Positions 1-13,496 of a stretch of 64,000 nucleotides of DNA are shown piece by piece. The stretch's first letter is position 1; every line of letters begins with the position of its first letter. A program made the translations under genes and the position numbers. Below the pieces are notes generated by a model, which did not search any database, was not told where the DNA came from, and was given only the letters and a program-made list of their open reading frames with translations. This DNA is from Coffea arabica (lineage: Eukaryota > Streptophyta > Magnoliopsida > Gentianales > Rubiaceae): assembly GCF_036785885.1 (NCBI RefSeq), contig NC_092312.1, positions 22,648,001 through 22,712,000 on the forward strand, in the 5' to 3' direction.

Positions 1-197
1 AAAAAAACACACACACACATTCTTATACGCTAAAATACACTAATTTTACAAGTACAAATAATTAACCTACTAATTGGAGGCATGCCGCCAATCGATGTTT
101 TTCTTTTTACTTAATTCTTGCGTGACAATTTGCAGTTTTAGAATTGGTGGAATTTTTTTTTTTGCTTTTTTACCTCGAGAGATATTAATCCTTCTTG

Positions 198-765
198 TTT
201 GGTGATGCTGAGGAGTACTAATGAACCCAATAATAAACTAATCATGAGATTAGTGCAAACTTTGTTTAATCAGTGTGTTAATAATTTTCGCTTATATCAT
301 AAATATATTTTTTTCAATCACCATTTTTATCTTTTCAAATTCCAACCACTCTTTCTTCCCACATACATCATATCACATAGAGTGGTACAATATTTTTTTT
401 TTCAAATAATTCTCTATCCAAGCGTATTACAATTGTGAAAATTTCTTTCTTGACATCATTTACTGTTATAATTAAAAACAGTTAAATCGTTTGAATTCTA
501 ATTTTCATGCAATATGTTGGTGAAAAAGACTTTCCATTATTATAAAATGCATAAATTTTTCTGGCAAAGCGGTTGACCTAGTGGATAAAGAGTTAATTTG
601 TCAACGGTTGATTTTCGTTATACCTAATTATTGGGTGACACTTGGAAGTGTTAAGAGTTGGTGCAGCATTTTGTTTTTCTTCCATAAGATACGGTGATGT
701 TGACGAGTAGTGATGGACCCAATAATAAGTTAATCATGGGATTAGTGCTAAACTATTTGATTGAT
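198..765 (+). repeat. Diverged direct duplication, about 70 bp, 490 bp apart
   Basis: Segments near 198-268 and 690-765 share a run reading roughly 'ggtgatg(c/t)tgaggagta..aatgaacccaataataa' and then 'taatcatg(a/g)gattagtgc'. Both lie in non-coding AT-rich DNA. The similarity is obvious by eye but diverged, so this is an old local duplication or two copies of one repeat. No coding potential was recognised. Confidence 0.6.
285..425. repeat. Dispersed MITE-like repeat, copy 1
   Basis: This stretch contains the series 'tcaatcacc', 'ttttatctt', 'acatacatcatatcac', 'tacaat' and 'ctctatccaa'. The same order recurs at 10041-10199 and 53565-53690. The copies are non-coding and AT-rich, as expected of a miniature inverted-repeat element. 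Exact ends cannot be fixed for this copy. Confidence 0.55.
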
Positions 766-1019
766 GTGGTTTATTTGGTGGCTGGAATCATGATCCTAGT
801 GTTTCTTTTCAATCACCAGTGAGATAAATGGACTAGCCTATGATTATTTTACTTGGCTGTCATTTAATTTCCATCAACTCAAACGTGAGCAAGGAAAGAT
901 TGTATTAGCCCTTCTAGAACTTAGCCTTCTGTTGATTCATTATTCTTTTGAGAAGAACAATCAAAAGTATACTCCTTGAGCTGTTGACACGACCAAATTG
1001 TTACTTTCAAGGCACTGAT

Positions 1020-1285
1020 TTTCACGAGCACCCTGATCTGGACGGAACGGTTGGTGGCGGTTTTGTGTAGTTTGCACAGTATATAATTTTTTTTGCATAC
1101 GACGTAACTTTATTTGGATCATGCATAATTTTAGAATAAATTTTTGTAAATTCCGCACATATTATCAAAATTGAGATACAAGAAATGATTTGAACTGTAT
1201 AAATTTTTTTGATCAAATCATGATCGCGAACTGTCTGAAACGATTGTCTCTTACAACCATCCCGCCCCTCCTCCTCCGATGGAGA
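1020..1285 (+). repeat. Dispersed repeat shared with 33585-33845
   Basis: The 3' part reads roughly 'gaactgtctgaaacgattg..tacaacc.tcc.gcc..tcctcc'. It matches 33775-33835 in the same orientation, and the middle parts share 'taattttagaa.aaa.tttt' with the same spacing. It is probably a transposon family member of unknown class. No open frame looks genuine here. Confidence 0.55.
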
Positions 1286-4200
1286 CACCTCGTCTAAAAT
1301 TTATTCTTGTAAAAGTTAAAAAGTAGTGCCCACCACCTATACATAGAGACAAGTTAGGTATTAGGGTAAAATACTTTAAAAAGTAAAAGTAACTCAAAAA
1401 GTGTGAAGTAATGAAGTCTTATCGAGCATTAATGACCAGAAGTCGTTTGATCAAATAATATAGGAGTTCTATTTAATTTGCATTACCATTTAGTTGGGAG
1501 AATAGTAGGATTTTATTTTAAATTTTTTTTCTAATAAGAGAGGGATGTAATTTATGAAACAGGAAAGGGGCAGGAATTCAGAACTGCAGGACCTCTACCT
1601 AAGAGAACAATAGGTTTGGTCTGATGGAAAATTACTAAGTTATTTTTTCACCAAATTTTTGCACTATAAAAAGGAAAAACAAAATCAGCTCTAGTCACCT
1701 ATGAGAACTTTTTTAGAGATTCTAGAGAGAGGGGGTTTGCGTTGTATGATAAGCGAGAAAAGAGCATATGAATTGCGAAGTTTTGAATTCAAAACCTCAT
1801 ACTTGAAAAAAGAAATTCTCTTCTTATTAGTTTATGAATTGCTATTATTTATAGGAGTTTGCCATATATTTAATCCAAGAACTGGCGGACCTATAAAAAC
1901 ATAATCGTCACTTGATTACTTGTGAGCATAACGGTAAGTTGATCCTCGCCTGCGATTAATTTATGGTAGACTTGGAATTTTTTTAGAGTCAAAAGCTTAA
2001 CTTCTGTATTACATTTTTCTTTAGACATCTCTTCTTCCTTTTTCTTTTTCCTTTTCTCTTCCTTTCCCTTTAGACATCTTTTGACAGATAAAAAGGTACA
2101 ACAATATATATTGTCTTGTACGTCGTATCTTATCAAATTTTATGAGAAATTTGGTGCCTTACATTGTCTTGTAGGTCATATCTTATCAAATTTGTGAGAA
2201 ATGTGTGTTTGGGTTGCAATTTTCTAAAGAAAAATTGCTATATTTTTCGTGGACACATTTTCCGATCACCTTTTTACCTTGCATTGATCAAATCGCTACA
2301 GTAATTTTTTCATAAAAAGTCTAAATGTAGAAAAATACAATCCAAACAAAACTAGATGTCTTGTACATGTGGTTGGGGCCCAAATATCGTAGATGGGTCT
2401 CTTTAATTTGTTCAACTAATTAAACTTTTGTCCCAGTTTTTGCATCCAAAAGACTTCACCTTGAGTGTTTTAGCTGAAAAATAATTCTGAGACTTCAACT
2501 GCACCAAATTAATATGGCTCTTCACTTTGCATTCCTCCACATTTATTAATTTATACACACTGCTAAATCATAAACTTTCCACCCATGCAATCTCCACTCC
2601 CAACTAGATTTTTTTTTTTTTTTTTCATTTTCCTGAACTAGACCTTTACCACTTAGTAAGTTTTTTTTTTACATTGTCAGTGTGCATTTTTTTTTTAAAC
2701 TAGCCGGTTTAAATCATTGTCACATAATATAAATTCAAATCATGGAAAACAAATCACTACACTACATCATTATTAGTGTATAAAAATTTAATCCCTTTAA
2801 CTTTTATCCCGTTATGATGATCTTGACAGTGTCTCTGTTTTTTAATTCTTCATATTCGGTGTCAACGCATTTTTGTCTCCAAAATCAGCTGGCTATTTGA
2901 AAATGTATAGTATCCTTGTAAATTGAGCAAGTCAGAGGGGAAAATTGATCGGGCCGAAGCATGAAGAACTAAATTGGAACAAGTCCAAGAGGATAAATCT
3001 TCAAAACCTGCGACTATCCACAGCTTGATCAACCCAACAATGGCAATTATTGGAGTGTCAATATATCCCAATTAATGGGGTGTCCCAAATAAATAAGGTG
3101 CTGTCCCAATTCTGTCATGTTCCAACTTCCAAATCTGCTATAAATATCCCCTTTTTTCTAGGGCAATAAGCCTCGCACTTGTCATTCTGTGATGCATCTT
3201 GTGTGGTCCTTTCAGCTAGAGAATGCAACAATTAGCCCCTACTTCTTTCTTCTCTTGTCTTGAGTTTGTACAGCCATATATATATACATTCATTCACTAA
3301 TGGTACTTAGAATAGACTAAAAACACCGTTAAACTTTTCCTATTTTATTCACTTTAATTACTAGTAAACTGGGAATCTCTCCCATGCTGCGTTGCAAGAG
3401 CTATTGAGTATTAATCCATTCCTAGGAAACATATCTTTCAAAGTTGGAATTTAATGCCACTATTTTATCTAACAATGACCCTTTTTTCTTTTCTTTGACT
3501 CTTCTTAGCCGGGTAAAACTAAGGTACTACTAGTAGGCCAAAGCATAAATGCCAGCGTTGGATGGGTTCTTATTTGCCAAAAGAAAAAACAAAATGTACT
3601 ATATCATTGCAATTTCAATACGTACCTTTTTAATATTTCACCAATAGCACGTTACGAAAAATGTCACAGTAATTTTTTTTTTTTTTTAAAGTCGTTCTAA
3701 ATAATCTACTATTCAAACACCTAGTTAATTAATGAAGCTTAGAGGGCATCCCTAAACATTTTGCGACTTGGAAGGTAAAAACTGATCAACTCTGCTGGTA
3801 ACTAGACCTGAAATTAGCATGTATAAACATGCCCATGAGATTGTTTTGAACTCTTGCTTTGAGTTGGTGCCAAGCACTAAATAGAATGATTTGTGTCCAG
3901 CAGTTTTTGATTTGATATCAGGGAGGAATAACTCCATTTCCCCCATGTATACTCACCTGCATTGCAATTTGCAAAGAAGAGTACTTTCCAAAATGGGGTC
4001 CTTAGTGGTTGGGATAAAATAAGAGTGGGCATGCATGGGACTTTGCTGTCTCATGCACCTAAATTATGGGTGTTGCAAGTCCCCACCGCAGCAGTGCTGT
4101 ACCTTTCTTGAAATTTGCTTCTAACGAAGGCTGTGACATCAATGTAACCACTGGTATTTAAGGCCTTGTGTAATGCAAGGACCTTCCTCATTTAAATACA

Positions 4201-4370
4201 AAACCTAACTTGGGGCCTCTATCTTTCATATCTAATGTTAATTGATTGTGAGTTGAACAGTTGACCCCTTAAATTCCAAGCCCAAAAAACTAAGGGACAA
4301 ACCACTTGTTGCCAAGATATGCCATTCATTCTCCACATTTCCTTTTCCAGCAAATTGGTACTGGCAAACA

Positions 4371-4372
<2 letters not shown>
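1286..4372. other. Spacer without a recognisable gene
   Basis: Short frames here have neither family motifs nor convincing splice partners. 2205-2350 resembles common plant MITE sequence ('cgatcaccttttta', 'cgctacagtaatttttt', 'caatccaaaca'). Homopolymer T runs lie at about 2609-2625 and 3672-3687. Confidence 0.6.

Positions 4373-4374
<2 letters not shown>

Positions 4375-4420
<46 letters not shown>
4375..4420. repeat. (AT)n microsatellite
   Basis: About 23 uninterrupted AT units. A shorter (AT) run lies at 4583-4605. Confidence 0.95.
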
Positions 4421-4423
<3 letters not shown>

Positions 4424-4689
4424 CCTAAAAATAATTGAGGACATTAAAGTTTTTTTATGACGTTAAGATATATGGATACTATATTTGTATCCATGATCAA
4501 TGTATTTTTTTTTCGTTTTTGTACAAACAAGTTTAGATCATGCTAATTCATTATAACCCAGCAAGGATTTCAAGGAACTTGCATATATATATATATATAT
4601 ATATAACTTATAGCAAAGCTTGGCATATGAATTGCAATCAACTTTACTTGTGTATAAGAATGATAAACATGCATATAAAAACATGGATT

Positions 4690-4812
4690 AATCTTTTCTA
4701 CACTGTCAGCGTTGGATAAATGACAACTATGCAAAATTTAAATTTGAAACACATATCATGAATCAAACGATGATAGTGTATACACTGTCAGTGTATATAA
4801 GATTTACTTTAT
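4690..4812. repeat. Short repeat with 'tacactgtcag' at both ends
   Basis: The words 'ctacactgtcagcg' near 4698 and 'tacactgtcagtgtata' near 4781 flank a segment of about 90 bp. Similar words occur at 2665-2790 and 47250-47460 next to 'aaatcat' stretches, which suggests a dispersed MITE family. Boundaries are uncertain. Confidence 0.4.
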
Positions 4813-7077
4813 AAGTATATGTATGTGTATATAAATACTACTCTATCGGATTGATAAACATATAAATCGATAAAGGCTTGACTAATACCGATAGAGATTT
4901 TTAATTTCGATTAGCAAATCGTCAACTTGGTCCCCAAGTAATTATCAAACCTCTGCATAGAATTTTACTTTCAAACCCCAAACTTTTCTCTGTATGCGCC
5001 AATTAGCTATTAGTTTATCTTCATGGAAGTCTACACTACTGGATAGTGTAATCTGGCAAAAGTCAAAAGAGTGAGATGGGAAGAAAAAGCTACTTCCTAT
5101 AATTTTCAAACGATTTTACTTTACTAGGGAAACGACGGGAAGCAATTGGCATGCCATAAAGAATATTTTGTGCTTTGCGATGAATTGAAGAAAATCTACG
5201 ACGTTAAGAATGCTCTAATAGATTTTCTGTGTTGTCTGTATGTCAAATCATACCCATTTGACTGTTTGGAATGGGTAAATTAGTGCTGACATGAGCAATA
5301 TCACCTCGTCCGCAGGATTATTTTATCCCATGAACAGGGGATTAATTCGAGTAGTTGTAATGTTTCATTTCTATGTATAAAATATAACCCCTACTAATTC
5401 TATTAAAAATTTTAACTAATGTGTTTCCATTCATTATTTAAAATTTTTTTACTAATTTACCCCTGTTAATTTATATAAATTTTTTGATTAATTTGCCCCT
5501 ACTAACATCATAATAAAAGGACTAAATTGCCCTTGGATTAAATTGCCCTTATTAACCTTTGGATAGAAGATTATTTGGGATAATTTTTTGAAAAAAAAAA
5601 GTACCGTAGCATTTTTTTAATGTGATGTATGTAAGATAAAAATGTGGTTGAAATATATATATTTATTATGTAATCAGACAAATTTTTGTAAATAACTAGC
5701 TATCCAAACACGTCTTATTTTCTCAACCAAATTCTACATAAATACACAATCCTATTAGTTGAGTTTTGTGAACGAGGACTTCAATAAGTTCAAACTCGGC
5801 CCAAAGAAAAATCCCCTATATTGGCTTGGCCTCGGCTAGTTCGAAGCTCTTAAATGGGTTTGATTTTAATCGATTTAACCCTAACAGAGTTAAGGCCTAG
5901 CCTATTATTTAATTGAATTTCAAATTTAGGTTAAAAATTTTGGTCAAAAACCTATTTTAAGGGTCCAAATGTGCTGAGTTTGAGTGAATGCAAATGTTCA
6001 AATATCAAAAGCCTTGATTGACTTTATTAAAAGCAAATGTTTATATCTCCAATAATTGAGAACCAATCAAACACTAAATAAGTTAAATTATTAATTCGAA
6101 AATGGCTCAATTAGAAATTAATAATCTGAGAATAAATTATTCTATGTCGTCCAGTTCTTGTCGAAGTGGCTGAGCTAAAGTAAGAAAGCATGGTGGTTCC
6201 GCACTCATTTTCTAAATTGACTGTATATCAAATCATACCCATTTGACCGTTTGGCCGGAAAATGACCCCAAGAGCTGTGCTGGTACGCCAAAAAATATTT
6301 AAAAATACAGACGAGATTACTTCCCTCAGGGATTTTTTCTTTGGGTCTTTTTCGTGATTAGTAGCTGGCTCTATGATATCTCTAAATTTATTCTGGCATA
6401 GCAGGATGTACTTTCTTTTTTTTCTTTTTTTTTTTCGGTTTTAAGCAGCAGGATCTCTTTTTGCCCTAGTTAGTAATGGTTTTCTCAGTTCTGCAACTAA
6501 AAAAAAAATAAATTGATAAATATTTCTAGGCTTCTGTAATCATTTGTAGTTTTTTTGTTACAATGGTTTTCTTAAGAAACAATTTTTCACCGAATGGGCA
6601 ACTTTTAAAAAAATGTTTTTCATCCTTTTTATTCAAGGTCTCGCATTGCGGGAATTCATCTCTCCCTTATCAAGTACGTTTACTTGAACCATTTGACATT
6701 TAAATTCAACGGGATCATCAGTGTATACAATACCAACACTGATTCGAAATTAATTACTTGAATTGGGTTCTCATAAATTCTCAATCTCTTCCTTTTGCAT
6801 TCTTTATAATTGATGGCCAGTAAGAGCATTGGGTATGACGGCATTAAAAATCTCCAGATTTGGCTTTTAAGCTATGGATGAAGACTTCCTTCAAAAAAAA
6901 AAAAAAAAGAGCTATCTATGGATGTACTTCTCGTACATATCAGCCTCTTAGTTGCAAATTGGCCAATATTTCTGTGGTCCACTCCTTAAATTAAATTACA
7001 ACTGATCAAATTGTTTAAGCTCATGAGTCAGCCCTTAGGCTTTGATGATCAAATTGCAGTCTGGATCAACATGTTTG
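4813..7077. other. Spacer without a recognisable gene
   Basis: AT-rich sequence. 5330-5720 contains repeated 'aaattgccc' and 'tttgcccct' words and a MITE-like end ('gctatccaaacac'). No supported coding exon was found. Confidence 0.55.
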
Positions 7078-7091
7078 GTATTTGTCAAGAC
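7078..7091. repeat. Target site duplication of SINE, left
   Basis: GTATTTGTCAAGAC, repeated exactly at 7347-7360 on the other side of the inserted element. Confidence 0.85.
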
Positions 7092-7346
7092 TTTTTTTTT
7101 TTTTTTTTTGCTGACGGAGTGGGTGTCCGGATCAATTCTTACGGGGCCCGACTAATCCCATTCCGACTCGGGAGGAGAGGCCCCATCCCCCCGAACACGA
7201 TAATCACGGGACTCGGACTCTTGCGGGCACTGGACACCAGCTCCTAAAGGAACTTGCTGAAACCAATCGAGTTACCCATGAGGGACAGACAATTTGGTGG
7301 GAGACCTCACACCCCATCAGGAGAGGTGGTGGCCACTGGCTGGGTT
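7092..7346 (-). mobile_element. SINE retrotransposon, minus orientation
   Basis: A 255-bp GC-rich island in AT-rich DNA begins on the plus strand with 18 T residues. This is the poly-A tail of an element lying on the minus strand. It is bounded by perfect 14-bp direct repeats (7078-7091 and 7347-7360), the mark of target-primed reverse transcription. Length, tail, duplication and lack of a coding frame fit a plant SINE. The element's 5' end is at the right. I did not identify convincing A and B boxes of the internal RNA polymerase III promoter, so the family is left open. Confidence 0.8.
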
Positions 7347-7418
7347 GTATTTGTCAAGACATTAGAAGCTTGGTATCTGTCAAGAGTTGTATTTGTCAAG
7401 ACATTAGAAGCTTGGTAT
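7345..7418 (+). repeat. 42-bp tandem duplication next to the SINE
   Basis: The unit starting 'ttgtatttgtcaagacatta' at 7345-7386 is repeated, truncated to 32 bp, at 7387-7418. It includes the right target duplication of the SINE, so three copies of 'gtatttgtcaagac' now surround the insertion. Confidence 0.85.
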
Positions 7419-9282
7419 ATATATGATCACTGTTGCATCCCATCCCACGTCCCTCCCGACCTCGACTTCGGCCTCCCTATCATAACAGCTGGCATACACC
7501 ATCTGCACCCTCAAATGGGTTGTCGTAACTGTACGAAGAGGGAAGAGGAGGAAAATAAACACGCACGCACTCAAAATTCTTTTGCACATATAAAAAAAAC
7601 ATAGAAAGAGGAGAATAATTAAAACACAAAAATAGCTCAATAATTTTATTAATTCAAATTTCGATAATAATAATAATAATAATATCAAGTTGTAACTTTT
7701 TGTTTACGACAACTCATAATTTACAAATCTCAACTTAGAGACTTTTTCTTGACTCAACTATTCAAGATTCAACTCAAACTCTCCAAAACTCAGACTCATT
7801 CTTCAAGGAAGAGGAAAAGTGTACTACACCAATAGTATTTATAGATTGCGAACCTTTCTAAACAGACAGAGACAGAATTGTAGATTGAAATTTATTTGAA
7901 AATTGATTTGAAATTTCCTAAACTAATATGAAAACTAAACAAACAGGACACCAAAACAAGAAATAAAAGAATTAAGAAACTAAATACTAAAATAGCTTGG
8001 TTTTGGCTTAATTTCCTTCACGAATGCTAGTCATTAATCCTCTCTTTAAAACCTATCAATACCCCTCATGCTCCATTCGTTCAAGGTAATAAACAACTCC
8101 AAACTTTTTCGCTCTAAAATTGTGAACAGCTGTTACTAATTTAAGCATCGGATTTAATCCGAGCGAACAGATTCACGGCCCTGTATTTGTGTTTGCAGGC
8201 CCTTCGTCGGAGGTTCCTCACGTATCCAATCCATTCTGCTCGGTACCGACACTTGCGGATTCCTACTACTTTAATCACCAAGTCACCATTATCCTTTGTT
8301 CTGATCACCACAATTAGGGAACCCTTTGCTGAAACATAGGTGAAATTCCAGTTAATATTAACAGGGACTTGACATTACAAATCAAGCATAAATCTTGGCA
8401 GGAACTTGTCACTCTGACAAAATAGTGACGTGAAATATGGTGCATTCTGATTCCAAAGACAAAGTCGTAAGCATTCCGTACAGGCCTTTTGGATTCCATC
8501 TAGTTTTCTAGTCATTTTGTTCTTTCAAAATCACACTTAATTACGATTGTTTTAAGTTGTGGGCCGGATAATGTGTGTGTATAGCGACTTAAGTGCTGAA
8601 CAAAAAAACAGAAAAAGAAAAGGGAATTCTATAGATTGTGGTATAGAGAAGAACGCGCGGTACAAAGCGGGTCCGCTTTCCTGTGTAGGAGCCGGCGTCG
8701 CGGGGAATTTTTTTTTTTTTATTCTTGTTTTTGTTCGTCTATTTTGGAAGTAGGGTGTGGAGTCACTTTCTTCTTTTACCAGGAATCGTATAGCAGTGAA
8801 TGTGGAGCCATGCAAAATTGAACGTTCGTCCACGTCAATCGGTTTCTATCTCTCAACATGAAAAGACAAGCTTTGCAAGTGCATGAAAATGTGGGTCTAA
8901 GAACCAGTGTGTGAGTGTGTGTTTGGTAGGTAGATCACTAAGAGATGTTCTCAGTTTCTCTTGAGCAGTGGCAAATGATTGTTTGTAAGGATACTAAAAT
9001 TGATTCCCTTCCTTAGGCACCAATAATGTTAGGTTGAAGGGCAGGAAATGAGAGGAAAGGATACCAATACCACTCAGCTAACTGTCCGATTCTGATGCCA
9101 ACAAAGGAACTGAACTGCCATGTTTTTCTTAACAATTTCACACGCGACTTGAAACCTGTCAAAAATCTGTGTTAAGAGACGTGGCAGTCAACAGAGCTCC
9201 TCCTCTTGAGTTATTGAAATCTTAGCTTTCGTGCACGTCGCACATGAACTTTGTGGCTGTTCTGAATCTTGCATGCGCGAAG
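7419..9282. other. Spacer without a recognisable gene
   Basis: No exon with family resemblance was found. 7666-7685 is an (ATA)n run. 8640-8710 is a short GC-rich patch ending in a T run. Confidence 0.5.
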
Positions 9283-9690
9283 CCCCCCCCCCCCCCCCCC
9301 CCCCGCGAAAACAACAACTCCTCCTTTCTCTCCACATATTTTTTTGGGTTAGATCACACCTATTTGAATTACTGTTTTTCGAAGTTTTTATAGAAAAATA
9401 TACTATAATAATTTGATATATAAAAGATTAAAAAAAAATTTTTGAAAGAAGTGTTCACGAAAAACGTAAAACGTACAAAATTTTTACACAAAAATTGCAA
9501 TCCAAACAAGGCCAATGTTTGTATAGACGGGCTTCATTTTCGGGGTCTAGGTCTAGCTAAAAGGACGTAGCAAAATATGAGCAAAGAGCCGCGTACAGCG
9601 GTTCTTCTTTTTGATTTACTGCAATCTTAAGTTTCATGCATTACATGATCCATTGACGTCGACCATGTACTTGTCGCCCTCCTCCTTTCT
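9185..9690 (+). repeat. Diverged local duplication, about 400 bp apart
   Basis: 'gagctcctcctcttgagtta..gcaatcttag' style sequence at 9195-9240 is echoed at 9600-9640. 'ctcctcctttctctccacat' occurs at 9317-9336 and again at about 9679-9698. An old non-coding duplication is the simplest reading. Confidence 0.5.
9283..9304. repeat. Poly-C run of 22
   Basis: 22 consecutive C residues (a G run on the minus strand). A second run of 17 C lies at 10898-10914. Such runs can form i-motif or G-quadruplex structures and are prone to length error in assemblies. Confidence 0.95.
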
Positions 9691-10040
9691 CTCCACATCT
9701 CCATGCATGGGACATATTAGATATTCAAATATTTTCATCAATTAATTTGATGACAAGCTTGCCTGAAGGCTTTGAACTCACTAACCGTTTCAGACAGCAA
9801 GCTCATTTTTGTGTAGTTGTGCGTGTCTAAGCTTTGTAGAAGACAAGAAGAAAGTAATGATTGCAATCAGAAAATGCTGAAGTAGAAACTTGACATGCCT
9901 GTTTGTATATTTTTTGGACGAGAAGATTTACTCAGTTTGATCCAAATCTTGAGCCACATATCTTTGGAGTACTAAAGTTAACTCACAATCACTTACACAA
10001 TGGGTAAGCAACTCATTTCTATCCAATTTATTCTTACAAA

Positions 10041-10199
10041 GTGTTTGGATTGCTAAATTATCCCAAATAATATTTCGCTTGTATCGTAAACACATTTCCC
10101 AATTCATCTTTTTATATTTCCAACTACTTTTTATCTCACACACATCATATTACAAAAAGTATTACAATAATTATTTCAAAAAATACTCTATCCAAACAC
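10041..10199. mobile_element. 159-bp MITE with GTGTTTGGAT ends
   Basis: The segment starts GTGTTTGGAT and ends ATCCAAACAC, a terminal inverted repeat. Between them is the non-coding sequence shared with 285-425 and 53565-53690. No matching target duplication is visible, so the superfamily is not assigned. Confidence 0.6.
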
Positions 10200-13100
10200 T
10201 AGTCATTATTTCCGAAAAAAAAAAAATTACACTCATCTAAGACTTGTGGAGTCAGATAAAAGATTTCTTGAAAAATAAAAATATAATAACACTTTTTGTG
10301 ATATGACTTGACAGATTGAAGACGCGTACTCTTTGACTTTTCCTTTTTTAAATGTTACTGTATGCAAATTGAGCTATATTATAGTGATCCACTGGTTATC
10401 TTAGTGAGAGCCTCGAATCGCAATGGAAGAGCCGCGCCAATAATGATGTTCTGTACTGATATTGAATAGGAGTACGATTCATTCCGAACAGGCAAGGATA
10501 AGTATGAATCTCAAAACCCTTATCTATTAGTATCAAATCAAAACATTCTCCTGCACCAGAAAAAGTCGCAAACCTAATTACTACTCTTCGTCAAGCTCAT
10601 CAGGATTTGTAATCAAGCATTTGATGGACATTTAGTGACCTCAGTTTGTACTGATTCACAAGTATACGTTGGATGAATGTGGAGTTGTTCAACTGCATAT
10701 TATGTGCTCCACTGCCACGTCAAATATTCTTCTCCATGAACTAAAGCAGAAGTGTTAGGTATGTAGTAGTACGAATTCCCTCTTTATATTCCCATCATTC
10801 TTTATATCATTAACTAAACCATCCATTTTACTTGCCCTCTTTTCCAAATTCCCTTCCTTTCTAGAGTTCACACTCTCTTCCAAACAATGTAACCACACCC
10901 CCCCCCCCCCCCCCACACAAAAAAAAAAATTAAAAGAAGAAGAAAAATACGAGTTGGGGAGAGTTTAAACTTGAGATCCCGAACACAGCGGTGCACAAAA
11001 TCAAGGAGGCAAGAGAGTAAATGAAGTAGCGACTACAGATAATAATCATCGCAGGCAATTATGGTTCAACAACAAAGAAACATCAGACATAATTCACCTG
11101 ATAGATGTCTTGTTGTGGTCCAACATTGGTATCGATACATATACAACAATCTACCCTACAAACTTGAATCTTGGTGATCAAGTGAAGTATCTGACCCGAG
11201 ATTAACAGGCCAGAGGAAGATGCATTTAATACATACTATATACGGAGCTGGGATGGTAGATTCTTGGTTTGTGGAGGGCAAAAAGAAAGCCAGTTAAAAG
11301 CCTTAAAAAAAAAGAAGAAAGAAAGAAGGACGTGCACACTACAAAGATTTCAAAATTACCAACTTCTAATGACTTGTCGAATTCTATACGCTGTCCGGAA
11401 AAGTAGTAAATTGATTTATCATTCGCTAATTGAATTCTTTTCTAACCAATCGAAATGGTTGACAAGTATACGTCCGTGCAGCTACAGCTAAACGCATGTT
11501 TAGTTTGCCACATATTCATATATAGGGGAAAAAAAAAAAACAGTCAAACAAATCCCACAAATTTTGCCTGTGGAGGGAGGCTACTTGAGCACTGTCAAAT
11601 GTCAAGGTCGTGATGATGAAGTTAAAGACTTCAGAAGAAATATGCTATTCTATTCTGGTATGCTGAGTAATCATAATTTGAGGTGGCCGGCGTCAAATCT
11701 CCAATACTTTTTTGTGACAGGAAAAATGCAGCAGCTACAAATGGTTTTCCATTTCCACCCATGAGCACATGTTGAAACAGTTCATTTTATCTTTCTCTCC
11801 AGTGATCTTTTGGGAGATAATCAAATCCCAACTCAAAGGCAAAAGTATGTATTTTGTCGTTGCAAAATTGTACATGTACGCTTCATCACCAGCTTTTGAA
11901 TTGATGGTGGAAGGCATGTGAAATATTCTGGAACAGCTTGCTTTTTAAAGTCGATGATAAGAAACTTTAGAATCATATGCTTGCTTCTTCATTATCGATT
12001 GCTGTCAAGTGTCAAACCAGATGTAGTACGTACCAAGTGTACCTCCGTGTTGGCTTCAGAGGTGAAGGCTCAAGCAGGCAGGCAGGCAGGCAGGCAAAAT
12101 AAGTGGTCTTTGTTTGTGGGTTTCGAACTTTCGGCGACGTTACATCAAATGTGGTTTTTATCTTTCAGTACACTGAACAAATCAATCACAATGGAGCTGA
12201 GCTTCTTAATTATTGCATGTTAAAACGTGAATCTTGTAATTTCGTCCAATGGGATCTTCTTCCTAACTTTTTCCTACTGCTTTTATTCCTGATCGCTACG
12301 TAACATGTCAATTTATTTGGACAGAGGTTGGACTCAAGTTATAATTTGCTCTCTATGTCAATAATGTCATCAGAGTACGCAGATACAAGAGCAATTCTTG
12401 ATGCAGTACAGAGCTCCTTTTCCACTTCAAGTATATGTTACTCTTTTTTCAAAATGTTTTTAAGACTCACCTCTGAATGTGACATAGCATTCATTATAAT
12501 GGTTATCTGTCTATTTATTCTGTTTACAAAAATCAAGATATTATTTCAAATTACTTCATACCACATTTATATATATATATATATTTAAAAAAGAAAGAAA
12601 GAAAAATAATCTTATCCTGCACTCGTTTCATGGTGGTAATTATTGTATGATTAACATACGATGAGCATCACGGATGGGTATCCTTATCATTGCTAGTTGT
12701 TATTAGTCATCGTTATCTTTATAGCTCTTATCTTTAATGTTGTGTTAACATCAAGTTCATCTGATGGTTAGAAATGGTGGATCATTTCTTCTCATGATCA
12801 GCCCATGAAATGGTGAAGCAAAGAAATTTGGCTTCGTGCGCCATAATAATTATCAAATCCTTGTTTAAAACTTTTTTTGGCTGAGACTTCAGTTTCTTGT
12901 TCATGGAATGCCGCGGCTTGCCCAGTCTGACCTTCCTTAGAATCTTCTCTTATCAGGCAAACCATCACATAAAGAGGACTTAACAGGAGAGTAGGCTTTT
13001 TGGCTGCACCAAATCCAACAATATGTTAGTGGGAATCAAATCAACCATTTTGTGTTTTAAGGTTTGCACCGACAAGAAAGCACTTCCAACTGATTAGTTT

Positions 13101-13496
13101 GAAGCGTGATAGACTTTTGGTTGATTCTCCTGAGAATGCATGTTGACAGACCATACCTTCTGCTTCAGATGGATGTTTGGGGCGGGGGGCAACATTTGTA
13201 CTTGTAAAGCCAATTATTTGCACCACCAAATGCTCAAGACGTACAGTCTAATTTCAGAGCGCTTTCAGAACATATGTGCTCCTCTTTTAAGCAAAAGATC
13301 CCCTTAGATTTTACTCAAGTTTCAAATCGCATTCATATGCTAATATTCAACTAAGAAGATATTAAGAACCACAAAAAATAATTAATTAATAATGGCTGGA
13401 CTTCCATATCCTGTATATAGCTAGCTTTGTACCGCAAGCAGGAGGCCGTTGCGTCCCATCAGAACTTACGGGCAACAAAAGAAGCGGAGTTGTTAT
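10200..13496. other. Spacer and 3' flank of the DnaJ gene
   Basis: No supported gene. Contains (GGCA)n at 12074-12096 and (TA)n near 12569-12585. The part nearest 13496 presumably holds the 3' UTR of the minus-strand DnaJ gene. Confidence 0.5.
10898..10914. repeat. Poly-C run of 17
   Basis: 17 consecutive C residues followed by 'acac' and an A run. Confidence 0.95.

Noticed and set aside
9231-9416. Short frame with a poly-Pro run
   Set aside because: The prolines are the translation of the 22-C run; no other support.
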